A stretch of DNA of 64,000 nt, taken from positions 4,216,001-4,280,000 of the forward strand of contig OX596334.1 in the NCBI GenBank assembly GCA_951394405.1, given 5' to 3'. Below are positions 34,767 through 47,326 of the stretch, piece by piece. A model generated the notes under the pieces. That model ran no database searches. It saw only the letters and a program-made list of their open reading frames with translations, and was not told where the DNA came from. The translations under genes and the position numbers were made by a program. Source of the stretch: Coprinellus micaceus. Lineage: Eukaryota > Basidiomycota > Agaricomycetes > Agaricales > Psathyrellaceae. Numbering within the stretch: position 1 is the first letter of the stretch; every line of letters begins with the position of its first letter.

Positions 34767-35496
34767 ATGCATCCGTCTTGCATTCTCTGCGCGCATCCCC
34801 TCGACCCCGTCACTCGACCTCCTGGACGCATTATTTGCGGGCATGTGTACTGCACATTTTGCTTGGATCATCTCGTTACGGACCGATCTCTCTGCCCCAG
34901 CAAGTGTCACACCGCTGTCCCGCTTCGCCCCCGCGACATTCGATCCCTTCACGTGTCCGTCGTCGATACCACGGAAGTGGAGGATGAGGAGGCCGTTGCC
35001 GAGTGAGTCCACCTCTTCATGAGTTGTCACATTCCCTATGCTAATTCTATGGTCAGCGTCATCAAGGCTGCGGCTGAAGAGCGTAGCGCATGCGCTTCCG
35101 CCGTTACGGTCAATACCACAGACGCCCGGATCCTCTCGGCCCTCATCTCGAGTCAACTGGGTTCTCTCGCCCGTTTCTCCGCCCTCACTCTCGCCGCTGT
35201 TTCGAAGAAGCAGCAAGTCGAAGGCCATCTTCAAGATGCCGGGCTGTATCTCGAGGGGATCCTAGAGAGGGAGCAATTGCTGATGGCTGAGCTAGTCGCA
35301 CTGCAATCCAAGGTACGCCCTGCCCTCCTTCTCGTCGCTATTGCTTTCGTTGATACCCATTTGATCACAGGTACGGGCGTTGAAATCAACAGCCAACTGT
35401 GCCTTCGTATTTCCGAGGTCGAAGCGCAACAGAGATGACGGCACAACTCTCGCTCGACCTGCGAAGAAACAGCGGGACGCATTAGGCGCTCATTAA
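34767..35496 (+). CDS. RING finger/coiled-coil protein (family member C, copy 1)
   Basis: Exons 34767-35002, 35057-35312 and 35371-35496 join in frame to 205 residues. The start is the ATG of MHPSCILCAHPLD. A C3HC4-type RING is at about residues 5-50: CILC, then IICGHVYCTFC and CPSKC. Exon 2 (256 nt) encodes a helical, coiled-coil-like region containing SKKQQVEGHLQDAG and LEREQLLMAELVALQSK. The C-terminus is basic (PRSKRNRDD, PAKKQRD), a plausible nuclear localisation signal. An E3 ligase role is inferred from the RING. An identical copy lies at 48014-48743. The exon 2 length and intron phases equal those of the gene at 5716. Confidence 0.82.
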
Positions 35497-35676
35497 GCGC
35501 TCTCCTCCCCTCACCACATCATCTCTATCCTGTTAGCGGTTTCGATTATGACCTGATTCATGCTTCCGGCCGTGTCACTGGACCGTCGCAGGCCCCAACC
35601 GGACAATTCACTCTACAACCTCACGTCACATCCCCTCCTTCCTTTAGTCGATTATCTACCCTTTCGATTCATCATA

Positions 35677-35699
35677 TTAGATTAAGATTAGGATTAGGG
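35677..35699 (+). repeat. Telomere-like degenerate hexamers, copy 1
   Basis: Four consecutive hexamer-like units (TTAGAT, TAAGAT, TAGGAT, TAGGG) resemble a short degenerate TTAGGG array. They lie in the 3' flank of the RING gene. The tract is too short to be a functional telomere. The direct duplication carries a second copy at 48924-48946. Confidence 0.3.
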
Positions 35700-36225
35700 C
35701 ATTCATTCTTTTCTTCTACCCCACCCCTCCCTCGTCTAGCCAAGCCTACAAGGCACTCTTCCGACACTTGCTATTGACTCATACACTCCCCCCATCCACC
35801 TCTCCGATACTTCCCGTACGAGCTTCTGATACATCCTATCATGCACTCTCCTTGTACCTTCATAACCTGCCAATGTCGATCCTCCTCACTTTCCCCTCGC
35901 TCTCTTTGATATCGCTTGAGCCTCCTCCTGCGATCTGAATGCAACTAAGACCGGCGATGTGCGTTATGCCCCTGTCGCACTCACAAGTCGTTGGTCGTAT
36001 TCAGGGGGGCCTGGTTCCGGCGCACATCCATACTGGGTGAGCGAGAGTGGGAGCTTGGGACTGGGCGGAAACCTTGATGTGAGTATGACGGTGAAGGCGA
36101 GGCTCGTGGTGGGCATTGAGGACGAGTATATGGCGTGCCGTGTGCGTTTTAAGCGCCCGTTAGAATTTAAGCGCTCGGCCGTCTTTAGATGTGACAATGG
36201 TCCCAATCGGTACGTCGGCTTTCAA

Positions 36226-36947
36226 CCCTTTCTCTATTCGGTGTTCCTTGCTATCCGTATCATTGCTACGCCCCCTGTTTCTGTTTCTGCGCACTACGTC
36301 GGCCCGCACTTACTTTACTTCTCTACCCACTGCTACATATTGACCGTGTCGCAGCGTGACACAAGTTCACCTTAAGAACACTCTGGCGGGACCCCTCGTT
36401 TGATCCCCTTGTTGGAGAGGCCAGTTCGACGACTAGCGCCCAGGCGGTGCACGTAGTTGCGCCTTTATAACCGTCGAGCTATGCAGGTAGGTCCGTTGTT
36501 TCCCTCGTCAGCCTGACGGGGACTCGACGGCGTCTTTGGGCGGTTTCCAGGTTCATATCTTTGTCGTCTTAAAGCAGGGCGGCTGTCACCATTCCAAATA
36601 AAGACCCAGGACCAGGCCTACCGAGTCCGCACCCTGGATCCAGGTCCAAACTGGATATCCTCACTGGAGCTTCCAACTTGGGCGCGGTGTCGGATCGATA
36701 AACCTCAACCCCACCTGGGCGCTAAACTCGAAAGCTTCGATGCGGCCGAAATTCACGCTTAGATGGCACGACCTCACTTCCCCAGAGACCAACCATCTTA
36801 CCCTGATGCCCTCTTATTACACTCTCGTCTCTCTGCTAAGCATCTCCGTATGCACCTGAATCGATGTAGCGGGATTTCGTAGCGTCAAGTGGGTTTCCTG
36901 ACCTTACTTCTTTCAGCCAATACCCCGCTGCTCCCCAATAACAACCA
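36226..36947. other. Intergenic, no convincing gene
   Basis: The stretch runs from the duplication border to the TIR-bounded element. No frame with recognisable features was found. Confidence 0.35.
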
Positions 36948-37893
36948 ATGAAGCTGGTTTAAACCAGGGAGCATGGGTAGGTTCAGACCATTTTGGTTTA
37001 AACGAGTTTAAACGGGGGGGTGCTCGAACGCGCTTCCAAAGACCGGCTGAAGGCGAGTCGGCACCCCAACCGTTTCCCAGTGGGAGGCAAAAATTAAGGA
37101 GGGGAAGGGTCAAGAAACGGGAGTCGAGAGTGACGGGCATCACGAATGGGAGAGGATGCGCAGGAGGATTAGATAGGTAATAAAGAACAGAATACATACC
37201 GCGCAACCACCACAACCTCCCTGTTCCATAACACAGACCACTGTTGTCTGCTACGTTACCTAGAGTCTCCATAACAAACACGTATCGCAGTCTTCGTTCA
37301 TGCTCAACCCGTCGTAAGCTTGGGCACCGTGCGTGGGGTCGGGATTGGTGTCGACGTTGAGGGCCTTGGCCTGTGCGTGTACCGGGTGTCGAGGCAGGTC
37401 GAGAGAGTGGAAGTCGCGATTAGAGGAGGGAGGGTGGCGTTACGAGGCGAAGTTGCCAAGGTAGAGAGGTGGTGGTTCCGCTTCAAGAGTTGATCCCCTG
37501 CCAAACAACACTATCGCCAGTCACGCGTGATCGTTTGGTAGGACCAAATAGATAGGACCAAATGGCCAGATGTATATAATTCCAGGGAGAACCGACTGGG
37601 TCCCCCACCTCTCTTGTTCCCTCTCCACTACCATTGGGACGGTAGTGGGGATGGGACTTAGAGATTTTCGACTTCTTCGCCCATCGTGAGTGATGACGTC
37701 GATATTCTTAGGCGCCCAGTAGGGGTTCGAACTCCGGTTTAAACTGCGGAGTTTGAAGCACCTCTGCCTCCTCAATATACAATTTGCATCTCATGCAGGA
37801 TGTATGGAATTCAAACGGAACCTAGTACCATTTCTATAAGCATGTAAGCTATAATAGCACTTCCAAATAACCCTGGTTTAAACCAACTTCATC
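36948..37893. mobile_element. Candidate TIR-bounded non-autonomous element (about 0.95 kb)
   Basis: A 22-bp sequence at 36948-36969 (ATGAAGCTGGTTTAAACCAG and GG) recurs inverted at 37872-37893 with one mismatch. The core is itself a palindrome (CTGGTTTAAACCAG). Further GTTTAAAC palindromes lie just inside, at about 36999 and 37008 on the left and 37732 on the right. No transposase is encoded; the only longer frame (36913-37281, minus) crosses the left end. No convincing target-site duplication flanks it. It could be a MITE-like element or a chance pair of palindromes. Confidence 0.4.
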
Positions 37894-37918
37894 TGGCGAC
37901 AGGGAACTCCTATTCCGA

Positions 37919-39951
37919 CTACAGATGGACAAAACCGAGGAAGCTGTTCACTACGGAGTACTTCGCCTCCTCCAACGCACCGCCATGATACCGCATTATC
38001 GCAAATTCCACCGCTACGGGTCCTGACTGTACCAACCTGAATGCTCCTACCGCGATCACTGCGCCTGTCGGATTCTCTTTTACACGCCCAATAAAGTATT
38101 TCAATCGCTCTGCCCACGGTTCTAAAGTCGGCAGCCCACCGACCGAGAGCGGTGTGTGTTCCATTGGTGCTGTTCGGACTGCATTGGACGTGAACCAATC
38201 GAAGATAATCCTGTGTAGGGCCTCACTGGGACCGCCTAATCTGCGAGCCACGAATAGATCGAATACGGTAAAAGCAGGGGAGAGATGTCGGACGAATCTG
38301 TTGGTGAAACATTCGGGCTGACTTTCGGAGCTGTGCCTCAAGGTTGAGGGTGAAGGTAGCATGTCGGAAGCCATGCTCTCGAGGATCTTGAGTTGGTCGT
38401 GCCTTCGACTAGCCGTGACCCATGTACTGTTCGCCCTCGCAGCTAATGGAAGATGAGATCGTCCCTAGCTGGTACTGGAACAGACTTACCCCGGTATATC
38501 TCAGACAACTTCGCGCATTCTTCTGAATGGAGCACCCAGTCCTCTCTCTGGCACTTAATTGAGCAGTACGTGACGCTGTGGCAGACTCCACAAGCTCGTA
38601 CCTGGGAAAGCAAAGCAGGTGCGCTTTCACGATGCTAACGATTAAGGAGTGTAAGCCGACGCGATGTCCAGGGAGGTACAAATAGACAACACACCTTGAC
38701 GTTACTGCACATGTTCGGCGGAACATAGAGAGGATTATCGAGGAATATAGTTTCCCCCAGATTTAGACCTTTGACGAGGTCGCTGCTGATGGCGCTTGCA
38801 TGCCCCGACATAGGTCCCTTCGCTGCTAGGAGCTTGTGGAAGTCCGGGCGTTCCACTGCAGACCGGAACGTCTCATAATAGCAGAGGAACGAGACCATCG
38901 GTTTCAGGGCCAAATCGAGGTCGCTAGGCCCCGAGTCCGAGAGGTGGGCGGCGTTGATTAGAACACAAGACAGGATGCCACCAGAAATCAATTGCGAAGC
39001 AGCAGAAATGGGGCTGGGCGCAATCAAAGTCACGGTTTGGACCAAAAGCCGAACACAGTTGCCGATGCGTTTCCACACCACGTCGTCCAAGGCGTCGAGT
39101 GAATCAGCCTTCTTGGCGATCTCGAGAGTAGCAGATCCAAACTTCTTGAGGAATTCACCTCCCCATAGATCCTTCCACAGTAAGGACGACCCACAGCAGA
39201 AGCTGTTGCAGCACGCGATGATAACGTTCAGGGCCCAAACAGCACTGGTCAATGAGGGTCCGTCGTTTGCTCGCCCAACAATGTGTGAGACGCGAGTGAC
39301 CAGAGCATCGAGGAGTTGGTGTCGGCGACTCTTGGATTTGAAAAGACAGGGATTACTTGATATCCCTAGTTCCTGATCGACGGATCCGTCGAAGTATGAC
39401 AAAAAAAGAGCGAGAACGCCACAGGGCCCCCCGGGGTAACCAGGGATGAACATGTAAGAGTCTGTCATTGGGTCGACGCGTAGAAAGAGTTGATGAACGA
39501 AGTCGATTGTGGAGCTCCGTGCTGCGAGTTCTTCTCGATGAGGTCCTCTCTTGCCTTCCCGGGTTGTGGAGGCACAATATATCACTTCACAGCACAAGGC
39601 GAAAACGTCGTCTTGCGCCGAAAAATGGGTTGCAAAGGCGAGGAGATGACCCATGCATTTCAAAATCTTGCTCCAGGATTCGAGGATCATCGCGTAGAAG
39701 TCGACGCAAAACCTTTCCAAAGGTGAGGCGGTTTGTGGATTGGAAAGCACGTGGAAGATTGTTTTAAGATCGGCTACTGCAACGGAGAGTTGCCTAGCTT
39801 GTTGTCTGTGGGAAACGCTCTCGGGGTTTGCGTGTTTCGGGAGCGCCGAGGCGTTGAAGACATCGACGATGGACCTAAGAACGCTGGCGTGCTGATTGAC
39901 AAGACTCAGCACCAATTGCTGTTCCAAAGCGCCCACGTCGTCTGGGGCCAT
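37919..39951 (-). CDS. MYND-type zinc finger protein
   Basis: Exons 39951-38695, 38634-38490 and 38442-37919 join in frame to 641 residues from the ATG of MAPDDVGALEQQ. The first 410 residues are helical and unrecognised. At about 416-465 a MYND-like zinc site follows: CSN, then RACGVCHSVTYCSIKC and DWVLHSEEC. Seven of the eight expected zinc ligands are present. The second Cys of the first pair is missing at the exon 1/exon 2 join, so that junction may be misplaced. The C-terminal 175 residues (ASRRHDQLKILES onward) resemble the usual tail of fungal MYND proteins. The start is uncertain, because an in-frame acceptor just upstream (acatag near 39975) could add 5' exons. MYND domains usually bind proline-rich partners; none can be named. 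Confidence 0.7.
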
Positions 39952-41355
39952 TCGAAAGGCCGCCAGTATCTATGTGTCATTTGTCCTTTGAGTTACAGAA
40001 ATGGTGGTCAGTGTGTTCACGCACCCTACATATTTCGCGCTCACGAGCACGGTCGTTTGAAGCGGTCTTCTGAAGTGGCATACTGGAAGATGGTCAGGCC
40101 CTGAATGCACGGGATGAACAACCGAGCCGTTTACGAGTAGGATGGGAGGTGAAAGGTGTGTGTGAGCTGCCGCCCTGTCCGCCCTTTTGTAGGAATCCAG
40201 CAAGGAGCGAGTGGCAAAGATCTTGTACTGGGGTTAACAAGCTCTTGTCCCCCCATACCTTGTTTACGACAGAACAAGAGCTTGATGTCACACACGGGAT
40301 CGAGCAGGGCACCAGGAGCTGGTCACTAGAAGCGGATACAAGGCGACGCTCGAAAAAGGTATCCGGACACTCGTGGCGAAAACAGGGGTCCTTTGGCGCA
40401 TATTCCAAGCACAGCTAAGAAACACGGCGGTGGAAGACGACAGAGCAAGCTCCTACACCATAATTGCCACACCAACTAAGATTTCAAACTGGGCTTGTGG
40501 AATGCGGCGGACCACTGAGGATCTCCTGGTGCCCAAGCTTGCCAGTTGGTGGGATTCCCAGCGGACGGCTGTTGAGACTGTCCCGGGGCGAAACGTATAT
40601 ACGTATATCGCCGCGTTGCGACCTTCAATAGGTGTGTTAGCGGGTCACTTCGGGAGGTACAGAAGGAGGTGCTTACCGTGAGAAGGTATACATTGGGACG
40701 GTTGAGGAATTCGAACGCTGCGTACTCTTTCATCAGCTGTGGGTGTGTGGTTCTGACCACACAGCAGTAAAATGGGATATAGGGGAAACACGCCCAAATC
40801 TTAAAGAGGGCGAAATCAGAAACACTGTCTTAACGACGCGATTCGTCCAACGGCTGCGCGTGAGAAAGGGACCCGGAAGCCTCAACGCCAACACAGGCCC
40901 GTTGCGTGGACCGCGAGGGGGTTGAGGGAGAACGGCGACGAACGTAAGGTTGTGGTCCATTGGTCGGTCACCCAAGGGTGGGCAGGCCTGTCAGATAAGG
41001 CAGCCTGTAGCAATGAGGATCAGATAGAATAGAGCGAGCTATTAACCACAGAAACAAGGACGTTAAAGGACAGGGCAAAGCCTGATTGAGCTGTATCCCG
41101 CCCCGACTCCCACAGATGCCCCAGTCCCCCGCAAGTCCCCCGGCAGCATCACGCCCTAAAAAGTATGTTGGGGCTTCCCCGGCTGCATCATGGGAGGTAC
41201 ACCGAACGAAGAGGAAGCAACAACCCCCCAAGAACCACAAGGGAGGTCAGCGAGCACCGAACGCGATCGTCTGGGGAGAGAGAAATTCAGGTAAGCCTCC
41301 CACACGGAGAGGGCATAATCAACTCACACTCGCCTCTCTTTCCGACGGGTGTGGC
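39952..41355. other. Possible 5' exons of the MYND gene, otherwise nothing clear
   Basis: Minus-strand frames at 40094-40408, 40476-40760 and 40733-40975 could include upstream exons of the MYND gene, but no splice chain could be fixed. The stretch ends at the sharp border of the right inverted arm. Confidence 0.3.
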
Positions 41356-44008
41356 TGCCAGAACGCTGAAAGCAAGTACGATCGTCTGGGGAGGGATTCA
41401 GCGGTGGGGAGTAGAAGGAGAGCGGGTTCGACGTTGGCGAGGTAGGCGTGTTGGCGAGGTACGCCGGGTGGGGATACCCAAAAGCGCGTCCCGCTCGATG
41501 TAATGAGGGGAGGATGACACTGGACGTACTAATGGAGATCGGGGATGCTGGACGAAGCCAGTCTTCAACAGTCAAGGCTCTGCCAATTCACAAATATCAG
41601 TACAGACTCGCTACTTTCCGAGGGTGCAAGACAGCTTACTACCGACGAGAATGCCCCGAAACTACCCCGAACCTGGACTTGACATCGATCGCCGCAGTAA
41701 ACCGAGGCACGACACGAAGAGCGGCACTGGGTTGGGTGAAGTTTTGAAAACTACTTTCCCCATGACGAAAGCTCTCTTGGAGTGGGATCCGCTTGACTGA
41801 GGTATTGCGACAGGTGCCGGGGTCTAGGATCCCTGCGGGAGAGAGGAGGGAGGAATGGGTTTGGGAGGCTCTGGTGCCGCCTTTCGAGGACAAAGAAGGA
41901 ACCACTTGAGATGTGGAGTCGCGTGTGGAAAGGACCCGGGAACCAGGAAGGGCCAGTGAGCGATGCGGAGGTGTAGTTCTGGGCGGCGTCAACGAGTGTT
42001 GATTCAGCATTCTTCTGGCACTATTCCAGTCCATACTTACAGAATATACCCCTCTATTTATTTTCCTCACGATTTCCAAGTCCAGGGCGACCTCTTGGCG
42101 TTCAGTCGGGTGAATGGTGAAGGTTCGATTCAAAAGCGCGCATGCTTTGATGATTGAACAGCTAGGGGCATTGATCAGCGACGACAGCGTTAACCGATAG
42201 GCATGGGCCATTGCTGGACACTGTATCCCGCCGTTTTGCCATCGCTGAGCAGCTCATAACACCAAGATGGGGTGTAGGGGATCTCGACGATGGCAATGGT
42301 GGTGGTCACTGACCAAGATGGGAGTCAATCATCGAAGCACGAAAGCGCGATCACGGCCTCTTTCTGACTGGAATTCATTCCCTTCACTTACCTACCACCA
42401 CTATCTCTCTGGCTGTCTTGCGCCAACGCGGTCAGTTGGAGCGAAGAGGACGATAAAGCGGGGCGCCGACGCGTCCAGAAATGTAGCCATCGCGCGGCTG
42501 CAGTGGAAACAGGGAAGGATGGATACAATTCGCTGACTGACTGAGCGAGGAACGACGGCGCATCCTTCGACTCAGACGTGAATCGGCGATCCCAACTCCC
42601 GTCGAGGTCCACGCAGGAAATCATGAAATGTAAGCAAGACACTGGAGGGGCGATAAAATTGGAATACTCATTCCCAGCGTCCCATACCCAGCTCGACCTC
42701 CGCCTCTTCCAATAACCCGCTGGAAGACTTAACGACTCTCTCGTCAACTCCACGACCGTTCTCGACGAGCTCGTCGTAGACACCAACATACATTGCTAAG
42801 ATATCAAACCTGGATAGTCGCAGCTCCATACTCTCTCCTTCTTGAGGGTGAGGAGTCCATGGGTTTCGTCTTCACTCGCCTCCGCCTCTCTGCGGAGGAA
42901 TAGAGTACGGAATTGGAAAGGTTTTTCGTGAGAGCAAATTCTCAGCGAGATGGAGGCGAGTACGTGTTATAGAAGGGCGCCATATGTGTACTCACTACCT
43001 TCATTCGTCCTAGGCTGAACAACCCGCGCTCCCCTTCGTCGACACGATCGCAAGCCCCCGCCCGCCAGGCCCCACGCATGGGGCTTCAGACTCTTTGCCG
43101 TCACGCTCCGACCTCAACCTCGTTACTCACACTCTCCTTTGTCAGTACCGCCTCCATACCTCGAGATTCCCGCTCGGAACGATAGATGAGCTCTTTCGGT
43201 CGTGGCTCACGTCGTCCTCCCCGAGTGAAATGCCGTACCAACACCTCAACGAGCCTCGACCGCGACGTGGGTTGTCGAGTGAGTAGTCTAACCCTGCTCG
43301 TACTAGCAGTCGAGGTGTCGTCGAGGCGCACGGGGACTTGGTCCATTGCTAGAGGGGAGAATGAGGAGGAGAGCATAGGCTGTAGGGATTAGGCGCAAGG
43401 CGGGTGCCGATTTCCCAATGCTCCTGGAAGCTGGGGCGGACGGGAGTCTAAGGAGGGACAGTAGGCCACAAGAAAAGAGGGAAGTGAATGCTTTGATCAA
43501 TGTTTCCCCTTAGTAGAAGACGACGGATATCCGGTTCGACGATTTAAGGTAAGTTCAGAAGAACTTGGGAATCTATACCAACGCGTAGAAGCCTGATCAT
43601 GATGCCTGTACAGCAGTCCAGCGTCCTCTTGCGAAACCTCATTTATACATAAGGGCACACCCTAAGCTAGAACAGGGGCGATGCTGTTCGCGTGGCGGTC
43701 GGGTGCTCGCAATGGTGAGTACGTTGATTTTAAATTCGCAAAAGTCACAGTCTCGAGTGTCACTCCGCAGATCACCCACACCCGCATATCTGACATACCT
43801 TCCTCGACACCCGACGCGATCGTTGTTGTTGGACCCATGTCTGCAATGGCGGGCTTACTTTCACCCTCGTGGGCGCGAAGGCGAAAAGTTACGATTCGAG
43901 CGGCGGAAATGTCGGGCTAGTTCACGTATATCTCCCGTGCAGCCGCTTCACAGTGAGAACAATCACATCCTATTGAACGGGCGGCTCGGAGGGACGCAGA
44001 CTGCTCTC
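41356..44008 (-). repeat. Inverted segmental duplication, right arm (2,653 bp)
   Basis: This is the reverse complement of 27996-30648, with the same length and no indel. The arms are separated by 10,707 bp that contain the hAT remnant, the F-box gene, one copy of the direct duplication, the TIR element and the MYND gene. The frames seen in the left arm recur here on the opposite strand (for example 42388-42789 and 41639-42211, minus). Outside the arm the sequence differs at once from the left arm's flanks. Confidence 0.9.
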
Positions 44009-47000
44009 CAAACACCAAACCACAAATACCTTTGAGTAGTGGGAGGTCAGGTGTCACCGTTCCCTCCAAACTCTCCTGAATTACCCCCCACCCATGCATC
44101 TGAGCTCGAACGCTTGGTGATGTGTTAGTCATCCCCCACCCGAGCTCTCCCACTTCTCGAAACCGAACTGTGCGTTCCCGACTTTCCCTGAGCTGAATCT
44201 TCCTTTACCCCTTCCTACCCGCACGATTGACTGGGCGGAACAACCCCCCACTGCGGCTGGAGGTCCCGGTGCATGTGTTTGGACGGGGGCCAAATTACGA
44301 GCCTCAGTGCGGTCAACTATCAACTAATCGGGCCCGTTTCGCATATGAACTCGACCTACGTTTTCTCCAACTTCACTTCCCGATCTACCCTCGACCTGGC
44401 TCGCCAAGCGGCCGCGCTTTCAGGTTCTATACCTGCTTCGATATCCTCTTCAGTATCCTCCTAACTGCTTCTGGCCAACCGCCCCCCCAGATGCAACGCG
44501 TCTCATCTTCGACAATGGCCACAGTATGGTGTCCAGCAGCCCCACGCCATTGGCAATCCTCCTGAATCGAGTGGATCGGCGATATTAGCATGAATCTTCA
44601 GCTTATAACCACGTCAAAGGCACAGTCCATCAAAGCATTCAGAAGGCAAGACAGCGGCATCGTCCCACTCGTCGACAAAAGGGGCTCTAGTACGTCGTCC
44701 AGTATTCTGCTGTCCAATTTGAATTTTACATATCCGTGCTCAGAGTTTGTGCAGGTGCCAACAGAGTTGTCACGGTACACATATAAGCGGGCACACCCGA
44801 AGGGACGTCGCCGACGCTGCCCTGAAAGGTACTACGGGGGCCACTCATCCAAGCCAGATGGTGTGTGTGTGTGTGTGTGTGTATTCTGGTGATCGTCCGA
44901 AACCCGCGTTCAGTGAAGGTTAGGAAACCCAACAAGAAACGTCGGTGATACAACACACCTTTCGACGAAGCGGGAGAACGGAGGAGGACAACTGCCAGAT
45001 GTTCGATGCGCTGGCTGACAGTCGGCCCGACCCCGAGGTCGCAAACAGCGTTCCCATCGACCGTCAGGTGGGTGCGTTCCCTCGAAACAGGCTATTTGTG
45101 AGCTGCGACTTATAGGAACGCCCTGAGCCAGTGGGTTTCCCCTCTAGTACGCGTCAACCTTCCAGCTGAAACCGTTTAGGTACGCTTTCCTTCGCTATTC
45201 GGTATCGGGAGGAGACCGAAGGCGACACGCTGCTCTCCCTTAACCTATATTCGGGAGGACTGGGTTTGACCTTCCCAAAGATAGAGCAAAGTTGTCGAGG
45301 TGCTATTTTAGGGTAAGTCGTCCCTTATTGTGACATGGGGCTCTTCATACCCCGAATTTCAGTGGTGGTGGTTTGTTGTCCATCCCGAGGTTCCCTAGCC
45401 GACATAACCTTAAGCCCTGGGCTTCCTCTAGAAAGCGATCATCACCCGTGCACTGCAGACGGTGGGGCGCTCCTGACGCGCAGAGTAGTGGGAGCGGGCA
45501 AACCGGTTTCCAAACCGGTTCCCTTCGGCACCCGCCCAGAACCCGCCCAGAAGAGCACATAGGTCAGTCACAACGCGTCTCCAGAACCTGTCCTTCGCAT
45601 CGCCTCTCCGCCCCCAAACATCGCACGGACGGGCCCTCTTTCTCAGTCTTCCAGGGATGCTATCCCTCGGAGCTGCGACGGTGTGCCACTCCCGTCTCTC
45701 GATCCGGGTCGTTCATATTGCTCTAACTGCCCCAAGCTCAGCTCGGGGAAATTGTTTTTCTTACCCAGGGGAGTTACAAGAGTTTCGAAGGCGGATTTGT
45801 CGTCAAACGTATTCGACTTGAAAACGTCGGCGGAGCCTACCCTTCAAGCTGGAAGCCCTGATCACGGCAACATGTTCGGCGAATGACATGGCGTCCTGGA
45901 GGTGTGTTCACATAGATAATCTGAGGAAATTCCAACTAACTCAGGGGAGAGAATGAGCAGGTAGGCGGTTCCAATTGTGAGTGCGGCCCTTGCAGTCTCC
46001 ACTCACCATAGGGTGTTGGCACAACAGTTGTCGCGGCCTCCATCGCCGATCCACGGAAACTGGACCACCCATATCGACGGTTGCGAAGAAAGGCGAAGGT
46101 TAGCCCACGAACAGGCCGTTATTCAGGGCATGGATCTCGCTGCCGCTGGTGGAATTTTGATGCTGCATCCTTGGCAATAATGCGTGATCGGCACGGCTTG
46201 GCTCGCCCCGTTCCCCGCCCATCCCAGCTCTTCCTTGTCAACGACCTCTCTTTGAGTTGGGAGGCAGGTTCAAACTCTCGTTCTTCAATTGTATATAAGC
46301 ATTCAAGTCGACGCCGCTCGTTTTCAAGCGGAATGCGGTAAAATGTGGATGGTATAGCTGCGGGGATCAAATCGATTACGGAGGAGCAGGGTGAGAGCTG
46401 AATTGGTTACCCCCGCGCTGGCGCACTGACCGACGTAGATCACGGAGGGACTGGTGATCCGACTGCCTCTACCATGACCATGAAACCAGTTGTGTCGCTG
46501 GAAATCCACATCGATTGCATTAACCACGCGATTCCGGGAAGTTGCTGTGGGCACTCGTGGACGCCTATTCCAATTTCGAAAAGCGCTGATCGTTCGATTC
46601 CACCGCGATCGATCCCTCTCCCCTCTTGAACTGAAGTCGCCAGCCCTTCCACTTGTACTGCGCCGCCTGCGTGGTGAACAGCATTCCGCTCTCTCTTCAC
46701 CAAGAACTTCAGCTATCGACCACCTATCTCGGATCTCTGGGTCATCCAGTTGTTCCGTAACTTCCGTCGACCTTCGTTAACGTTCTCAATCTTCAATACT
46801 AATGTGACAGTTTGTCTACCTACATCTTTCCTGGGATTTGTAGTGACTATTGTACTATGATAGCCTCTAGACACGCGGCATTTAGAAATTGGATCACGCC
46901 CGGGGATTCTCACATCACATCCTTATGGGCGGGGAAAGACGGCGGTTGAAAGACGGCGGTTGAAATACGCCTACATACTATTAATTACCCCCACAATGTG

Positions 47001-47326
47001 GTCGCAGCTGACTGGGGCCAAACATGAGCATCATCGCCAGAAGCGGGTTCAACGTCGTAGAGGACTGACCATCAATTGGGATTCAGGTGATTACTATTAT
47101 ATTGAGCAGATGTCGCGAATTCGTTTGCACCTGTTTGGATCTTTGCTTGGACCCTTGCCGTGCTTCGTAGCTTCGTAGTGTCCTCTGCTTTGACCTTTTG
47201 GTTCCTTATCCTGAACAGCTTTATTGAGGGCCAGAGCGAAGCGAGGCCTTACCATCTTGTCTTGTTAAAACGAGATGTGCATGATCCAAGTTCTTCGACA
47301 ATCGTCAATAGTCGTCAGTGTGATCG
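44009..47326. other. Gene-poor stretch between duplications
   Basis: Only short overlapping frames are present. Small repeats can be seen: a GT microsatellite at about 44861-44881, a doubled AACCGGTTTCC-like unit at about 45500-45523 with a doubled CGCCCAGAAC beside it, and a 14-bp tandem (AAAGACGGCGGTTG twice) at about 46935-46962. No domain-bearing gene was found. Confidence 0.4.

Larger units (their letters stand above)
34080..36225 (+). repeat. Direct segmental duplication, left copy (2,146 bp)
   Basis: The segment recurs in the same orientation at 47327-49472 with a constant offset of 13,247 bp and no indel. Translations of the shared frames are identical. It begins at GGATTCCAGGTGCG and ends after CGTCGGCTTTCAA, where the flanks diverge. 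It carries the whole RING/coiled-coil gene with about 690 bp upstream and 730 bp downstream, so both copies should keep their proximal promoters. A frame at 35959 runs across the right border and therefore has different C-termini in the two copies. No transposase or terminal repeats are visible. Confidence 0.92.

Noticed and set aside
37690..37760. tRNA-like GGGTTCGAACTCC sequence
   Set aside because: The stems on either side do not pair and no A-box lies at the expected distance. It sits in the TIR-bounded element near a GTTTAAAC palindrome.
27996..44008. Inverted duplication as a composite transposon or Helitron
   Set aside because: No TIRs, target-site duplications, CTRR hairpin end or replication/transposase protein are visible at the arm borders.
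44861..44881. GT dinucleotide run
   Set aside because: An ordinary microsatellite with no link to a gene or border.
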